Shown piece by piece: positions 14,521 to 16,780 of a stretch of DNA of 16,780 bases (its first letter is position 1; each line of letters starts with the position of its first letter). The notes beneath the pieces are model-generated. The model was not told where the DNA came from. It saw only the letters and a list, made by a program, of their open reading frames with translations, and searched no databases. The position numbers and the translations under genes were made by a program. Source of the DNA: Candidatus Saccharibacteria bacterium UBA6575 (GTDB lineage Bacteria > Patescibacteriota > Saccharimonadia > Saccharimonadales > Saccharimonadaceae); contig DJJF01000029.1 of assembly GCA_002434005.1 (NCBI GenBank), forward strand, positions 1-16,780. Reading direction: 5' to 3'.

Positions 14521-15104
14521 GGCTTACGCGAGGCTTTACTCTTACCCGGCAATAAGATACCTATATTCACAAGCAGCGAGCATATGAATTGCCTAACAGG
14601 AACAATCCAAACATAAGGCGCCGTGCTTGATATTGTAAATAGCAGAAATATTGATGCTAGCAGGTTGGACTGCCATGGTAACTTTGTTTCAAGTGCTGGT
14701 TCCTTAAATGCCTTAGTAATTAATGGAATGAAGGTTATCGCAATTACAGCATTAAGAATATATATGTTGTACGCAGCATCTTGATGCGTGAGCCAAACCA
14801 CAAAACCAATAGCCGCACCCACTATTGCAATAAGATCAACTAAACGAAAGTAAAATCTTCCTCCTTTAATAGCCACTATGAAAACAATGAATGCTTGAAG
14901 AAAGCCGACGGTAGTAAACGGTACGACGTGCCATACTTCTTTTGAAATCAACGCGATAAGTTGAGAAAAATTGACGATTGTTAAAATACCGAAAGTTGCA
15001 ATACTCGGCGTGATCTTGGCCCTGATAGTATCGCGCACATATAGAACCGAGCTAATGGCGAACGTTAAGCCGGCGAGAATCGTACTTATCTCTGCGATAG
15101 ACAT
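14514..15104 (-). CDS. Cassette gene: multi-pass membrane protein (PQ-loop-like)
   Basis: This 196-residue hydrophobic protein has about six membrane helices. A pattern near the N-terminus (VLYVRDTIRAKITPSIATFG, then a hydrophobic helix) resembles small CPR membrane proteins and, loosely, PQ-loop/SemiSWEET transporters, whose Pro sits at such a helix start. That likeness is from memory and weak. The C-terminus is basic (LLPGKSKASRKPS). An extended -10, TGCTAAGAT, ends 6 nt before the ATG, so the mRNA is probably leaderless. The stop codon is supplied by array repeat 2. It is the only gene of its cassette. Confidence 0.75.
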   Translation of the reverse strand: MSIAEISTILAGLTFAISSVLYVRDTIRAKITPSIATFGILTIVNFSQLIALISKEVWHVVPFTTVGFLQAFIVFIVAIKGGRFYFRLVDLIAIVGAAIGFVVWLTHQDAAYNIYILNAVIAITFIPLITKAFKEPALETKLPWQSNLLASIFLLFTISSTAPYVWIVPVRQFICSLLVNIGILLPGKSKASRKPS

Positions 15105-15110
15105 GAAGTA

Positions 15111-15119
15111 ATCTTAGCA
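15111..15119 (-). promoter_or_regulatory. Extended -10 of the multi-pass cassette gene
   Basis: TGCTAAGAT on the minus strand ends 6 nt before the ATG. No clear -35 is present. Confidence 0.5.
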
Positions 15120-15153
15120 TAATAAAAATGACGATCACCTGTCTTTTCATCGC

Positions 15154-15194
15154 GCTTATGCTTGGCTGGGGATAGTGGGTATGCTTCAGGAAGA
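15154..15194 (-). repeat. Array repeat 3
   Basis: GCTTATG plus the core GCTTGGCTGGGGATAGTGG is intact; the distal part is GTATGCTTCAGGAAGA, with two changes from repeat 1. The stop codon of the ASCH gene (TGA, 15186-15188) lies inside it. No clear terminator follows on its minus-strand side. Confidence 0.95.
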
Positions 15195-15515
15195 TTTTAA
15201 GTTAAATCGTATGATTTTTAGTTTTGTTTGAGGACCGACATTTGTTGAGTAATATTTGCTATATGTTTCATACATTTGCTCGTTTGATTCAAAATCTTCA
15301 TGACCCGATTTGTCTTCTGAGGTAAGTTCAGAGAATCGTTTTTCTAATACACTTATGATTTCTCCGTACCCAAATGGTGTATCAACGCCAAACTCACGTA
15401 ACTCGATTAAGTCACCCTTAGATAAGTTTTTATCATCAAACAAGCGCCACGTTGAAGTCTTATTTCCGTTCAAAACGAGTGGAACTAGGTCTTTATGAAA
15501 CTTGATGATTTTCAT
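15186..15515 (-). CDS. Cassette gene: ASCH-domain protein
   Basis: This 109-residue protein matches the ASCH fold, a PUA-related beta barrel found in RNA-binding and some nucleoside-hydrolysing proteins. The hallmarks are the N-terminal MKIIKFHKDLVPLVLNGNKT, the STWRLFDDK stretch with its Arg and Asp, GDLIELREFG, and FGYGEIISV. I start at MKIIKF, 15 codons inside the open frame. An extended -10, TGGTATAAT, ends exactly 6 nt before this ATG, and the upstream codons lie in the promoter and terminator. The stop codon is inside repeat 3. Immediately upstream is a terminator and repeat 4. RNA binding or nucleotide processing is the family expectation; the substrate is not shown. Confidence 0.85.
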   Translation of the reverse strand: MKIIKFHKDLVPLVLNGNKTSTWRLFDDKNLSKGDLIELREFGVDTPFGYGEIISVLEKRFSELTSEDKSGHEDFESNEQMYETYSKYYSTNVGPQTKLKIIRFNLKSS

Positions 15516-15521
15516 TATGCG

Positions 15522-15530
15522 ATTATACCA
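15522..15530 (-). promoter_or_regulatory. Extended -10 of the ASCH cassette gene
   Basis: TGGTATAAT on the minus strand ends 6 nt before the ATG. A TTCTTG, lying in the terminator hairpin, is 17 nt upstream and could serve as -35. Confidence 0.7.
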
Positions 15531-15558
15531 AAACAAAAGAACTCCAAGAATGGAGTTC
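15530..15558 (-). terminator. Intrinsic terminator between repeat 4 and the ASCH gene
   Basis: On the minus strand an 8-bp perfect stem (GAACTCCA/TGGAGTTC, 15539-15546 with 15551-15558) closes a 4-nt loop and is followed by TTTTGTTTT. It lies 6 nt beyond repeat 4, so it would stop transcripts from the preceding cassette just before the ASCH promoter. Confidence 0.75.
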
Positions 15559-15564
15559 AAAAGT

Positions 15565-15597
15565 GCTTATGCTTGGCTGGGGATAGTGGATGTGTTT
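15565..15597 (-). repeat. Array repeat 4
   Basis: GCTTATG plus the intact core GCTTGGCTGGGGATAGTGG is followed by ATGTGTTT, after which it diverges (AGAACC instead of CAGGAAGA). It lies between the hairpin at 15606-15652 and the terminator at 15530-15558. Confidence 0.95.
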
Positions 15598-15605
15598 AGA
15601 ACCTC

Positions 15606-15652
15606 TTACTCAGCCTATGCTTTGAATCTCTTTCAAGGCATAGGTTGAGTGA
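15606..15652. repeat. Long hairpin (19-bp arms) between the GC-rich cassette gene and repeat 4
   Basis: Arms 15608-15626 and 15632-15650 pair across the 5-nt loop TCTCT. They differ at two places, which are G-U pairs if the plus strand is read as RNA and A-C mismatches on the minus strand. Two more pairs extend the base. It has no T tract. Confidence 0.85.
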
Positions 15653-15672
15653 CAGAGTAAATTCAGGCGGTA

Positions 15673-15704
15673 CAGCGACCGGCTCCATGCGGAACCGGTC
15701 GCTG
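15673..15704 (-). terminator. GC-rich hairpin after the GC-rich cassette gene
   Basis: A 10-bp perfect stem (CAGCGACCGG/CCGGTCGCTG) continues inward with three more pairs after one mismatch, loop ATGC. It begins 8 nt after the stop codon. There is no T tract, as in many terminators of high-GC actinobacteria and their phages. Confidence 0.7.
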
Positions 15705-15712
15705 CTGAGCAT

Positions 15713-16105
15713 TCAGGAAATCAGCTCAACGTAGTCGGTGTCGTGCACCCACCAGGTCGGAATCTTCTCCATGAAGTCGTACCACGGGTTATCGAACGAT
15801 CCACCGCTGAAGTTCTCCTCGTAGACCTCGTTGGACACGACCAGTGACCCGATGTTCCCATACTGCTCGATGTGCTTCGCGGCGCACTTACTGATCGAGT
15901 TACCGAGCGTTTGGTCATCGAGCTTGCAGGTGACGTCGAAGTCGTGCTCGCTGTAACGCTGGAGGAGCTCTTCCGGCTCCAAGACGACATCATCGATCGA
16001 TGCGTGCACGATCTTGGGCTTGTGTCCCTCTCGCAGGATAGCGATACGGGCTGCCTCGTACTGCTTGGCGGTGACGCTGCCAATCACAAGAATGGTCTTG
16101 TTCAT
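15713..16105 (-). CDS. Cassette gene: GC-rich hypothetical protein of probable foreign origin
   Basis: This 130-residue soluble protein starts MNKTILVIGSVTAKQYEAAR, a strand-loop-helix that looks Rossmann-like, perhaps nucleotide-binding. The middle is acidic, with two cysteines (VTCKLDD, SKCAAKH). The end is aromatic (NPWYDFMEKIPTWWVHDTDY). I do not recognise the family. It differs from its neighbours: G/C-ending codons dominate, an AAAGGAAG Shine-Dalgarno sits about 8 nt before the ATG, the leader is about 130 nt with a 13-bp hairpin, and a GC-rich hairpin follows the stop. Expression should come from the TTGACA-17-TATAAT promoter next to repeat 5. Transfer from a high-GC actinobacterium or its phage is inference. 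Confidence 0.8.
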   Translation of the reverse strand: MNKTILVIGSVTAKQYEAARIAILREGHKPKIVHASIDDVVLEPEELLQRYSEHDFDVTCKLDDQTLGNSISKCAAKHIEQYGNIGSLVVSNEVYEENFSGGSFDNPWYDFMEKIPTWWVHDTDYVELIS

Positions 16106-16136
16106 GGTAGGCTTCCTTTCGCTCGTAACCGATATC

Positions 16137-16188
16137 TTCGGTCAGGCAATTCACTTACATGTGTATATACGCAAGTTGCCTGACCGAA
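16137..16188 (-). promoter_or_regulatory. Leader hairpin of the GC-rich gene (13-bp perfect inverted repeat)
   Basis: TTCGGTCAGGCAA (16137-16149) and TTGCCTGACCGAA (16176-16188) pair perfectly over a 26-nt loop. The loop itself can pair further (ACTTAC with GCAAGT, one G-U or mismatch, around GTATATAC). It sits between the promoter and the Shine-Dalgarno, so it could stabilise the mRNA 5' region, control translation, or be an operator. Confidence 0.8.
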
Positions 16189-16243
16189 TCGAATCTACTC
16201 TGTCAAAGTGCTTTGGACTCTTTCGAATCTGCAAAACATGAAT

Positions 16244-16272
16244 ATTATAGCAAAAATATCTAAATATGTCAA
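16244..16272 (-). promoter_or_regulatory. Strong consensus promoter of the GC-rich cassette
   Basis: TTGACA (16267-16272) and TATAAT (16244-16249) are both perfect and 17 nt apart, with a TGC extension. The -35 begins 3 nt from repeat 5. Unlike other cassettes the start codon is about 130 nt downstream. Confidence 0.9.
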
Positions 16273-16275
16273 TAA

Positions 16276-16311
16276 GCTTATGCTTGGCTGGGGATAGTGG
16301 ACGTGTTTCAG
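16276..16311 (-). repeat. Array repeat 5
   Basis: GCTTATG plus the intact core GCTTGGCTGGGGATAGTGG is followed by ACGTGTTTCAG. It lies 4 nt after the stop codon of the gene at 16316-16717 and leads on the minus strand straight into the TTGACA promoter. Confidence 0.95.
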
Positions 16312-16315
16312 ATAT

Positions 16316-16717
16316 TTAGCGAGGCCTACCCTCTATATAGCCTTCGCTCATTTGAAAACTAAGCATGGCTTCTTTATACTGCTCCCAGAAATCTGCTGCA
16401 GCAACTCGGCCCAAGTCTCTTAAACTATCAACGGCATCATATCCCCTAATTTCTACATTACCCCAGACTGGCCATGCAAGCTGCTCGCCAGTAATTGCAT
16501 CTACTGCTTTGTCCTCAGGTACAGGATAAAATCGCCTCCCTATATATCCATGCAGTAATCGAACTGCATGTAATTTTCGTAATGGCAAACGAGCGCCAAC
16601 CCAGTCTTGGCGAATGTCGAAGGGTGCACCGCCCTCTGGAACAGTTGTTACTGTAAAAGTTGTTTCGATTGGTCCATAAGTTCGATCAAGTGCATCGGAT
16701 ATAGCTTGCTCAAGCAT
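16316..16717 (-). CDS. Cassette gene: hypothetical protein of unknown function
   Basis: This 133-residue soluble protein starts at MLEQAISDAL; a TACAAT ends exactly 6 nt before this ATG, and the six upstream codons of the frame cover the promoter. It has alternating strands and helices, with PEGGAPFDIRQDW, KLHAVRLLHGYIGRRFYPVP, WGNVEIRGYDAV and an amphipathic C-terminal helix (AADFWEQYKEAMLSFQ). There is no membrane segment or cysteine. I do not recognise a family. It is the only gene in its cassette, ends 4 nt before repeat 5, and is preceded by a strong terminator and repeat 6. Confidence 0.7.
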   Translation of the reverse strand: MLEQAISDALDRTYGPIETTFTVTTVPEGGAPFDIRQDWVGARLPLRKLHAVRLLHGYIGRRFYPVPEDKAVDAITGEQLAWPVWGNVEIRGYDAVDSLRDLGRVAAADFWEQYKEAMLSFQMSEGYIEGRPR

Positions 16718-16723
16718 AAACTT

Positions 16724-16729
16724 ATTGTA
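16724..16729 (-). promoter_or_regulatory. -10 box of the rightmost cassette gene
   Basis: TACAAT on the minus strand ends 6 nt before the ATG. Any -35 would lie in the terminator hairpin just upstream, as in the ASCH cassette. Confidence 0.55.
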
Positions 16730-16760
16730 AAACAAAAAGACTTCAATGGTGAAGTCTTTT
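16730..16760. terminator. Intrinsic terminator between repeat 6 and the rightmost gene
   Basis: An 11-bp perfect stem (AAAAGACTTCA/TGAAGTCTTTT, 16735-16745 with 16750-16760) has a 4-nt loop, followed on the minus strand by TGTTTT. It could work on both strands. It lies 5 nt beyond repeat 6. Confidence 0.8.
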
Positions 16761-16765
16761 ATAAT

Positions 16766-16780
16766 GCTTATGCTTGGCTG
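16766..16780 (-). repeat. Array repeat 6 (truncated by the window end)
   Basis: The first 15 bases of the repeat (GCTTATGCTTGGCTG) match the other full copies exactly, so the array continues past the window. Confidence 0.9.

Larger units (their letters stand above)
15651..16204. repeat. Imperfect 14-bp inverted repeats flanking the GC-rich gene
   Basis: GACAGAGTAAATTC at 15651-15664 (plus) and GACAGAGTAGATTC at 16191-16204 (minus) match at 13 of 14 positions in inverted orientation. They bracket the GC-rich gene with its terminator and leader hairpin. Confidence 0.55.

Noticed and set aside
15721..16083. Serine/threonine-rich open frame overlapping the GC-rich gene on the same strand
   Set aside because: Its composition (runs of Ser, Arg, Thr) is typical of an out-of-frame reading of a GC-rich gene, and it lacks the Shine-Dalgarno that fits the chosen gene.
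16198..16242. A 14-codon open frame (MFCRFERVQ) in the leader of the GC-rich gene
   Set aside because: Its ATG is only 4 nt after the -10 box, so it would probably fall at or before the transcription start, and there is no Shine-Dalgarno. A leader peptide remains possible but unsupported.
13864..16311. The repeats as classical attC sites of a known integron
   Set aside because: No RYYYAAC and GTTRRRY core pair could be placed and the repeat shows no shared long imperfect hairpin. I kept the broader call of an integron-like array.
13864..16311. The repeats as dif/Xer sites or DNA-uptake sequences
   Set aside because: There are no two 11-bp inverted arms around a 6-bp centre, and the motif is much longer than uptake words and confined to this array.
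13864..16780. The repeats as a CRISPR array
   Set aside because: Intervals are 410-710 bp, vary in length and contain genes; CRISPR spacers are about 25-45 bp and uniform.

Overview
The window looks like a chromosomal segment from a Patescibacteria/CPR genome, most likely Candidatus Saccharibacteria (TM7). This is an inference from the gene set (compact genes, a membrane-anchored FKBP next to trxB, a DUF348-3D protein between pheS and pheT, short membrane proteins of unknown function) and from the use of TGA as a stop codon, which argues against the Gracilibacteria/Absconditabacteria code. No rRNA or tRNA gene was seen.

Positions 1-12749 are ordinary, tightly packed genes. In order they are: a phospholipase D-like protein (+); an FKBP isomerase - thioredoxin reductase operon (-); pheT, a DUF348/3D cell-wall protein and pheS (-), with a small membrane protein upstream; an aquaporin with a lysine-rich tail (+), converging on rmuC (-) at a strong shared terminator; a PAP2 phosphatase and a membrane protein (-), divergent from a short VIT-type metal transporter (+); a DAG-kinase-like lipid kinase (-); and an aldo/keto reductase (+). 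From 12867 to 13796 lie small genes of unknown function.

From about 13864 to the right edge the DNA changes character. A conserved repeat of about 35-41 bp (core GCTTGGCTGGGGATAGTGG) occurs six times, the last copy cut by the window end. The intervals are irregular, about 410-710 bp, and each holds one minus-strand gene (one holds two). All repeats share one orientation, genes end in or near a repeat, and base composition differs between units. This looks like an integron-like mobile gene-cassette array, but the repeat lacks the usual attC landmarks and no integrase is in the window. At least three units begin with an intrinsic terminator followed directly by a promoter and the gene, so the cassettes look transcriptionally self-contained. 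One cassette (15713-16105) is GC-rich, has a Shine-Dalgarno site, a long structured leader and its own GC-rich hairpin, and is probably of foreign origin.

Most first-of-transcript genes have a -10 hexamer (often GCTATAAT or GCTATACT) ending only 6-9 nt before the start codon. This predicts leaderless or nearly leaderless mRNAs, while several genes inside operons or with longer leaders carry Shine-Dalgarno sequences. I used this spacing to choose several start codons.
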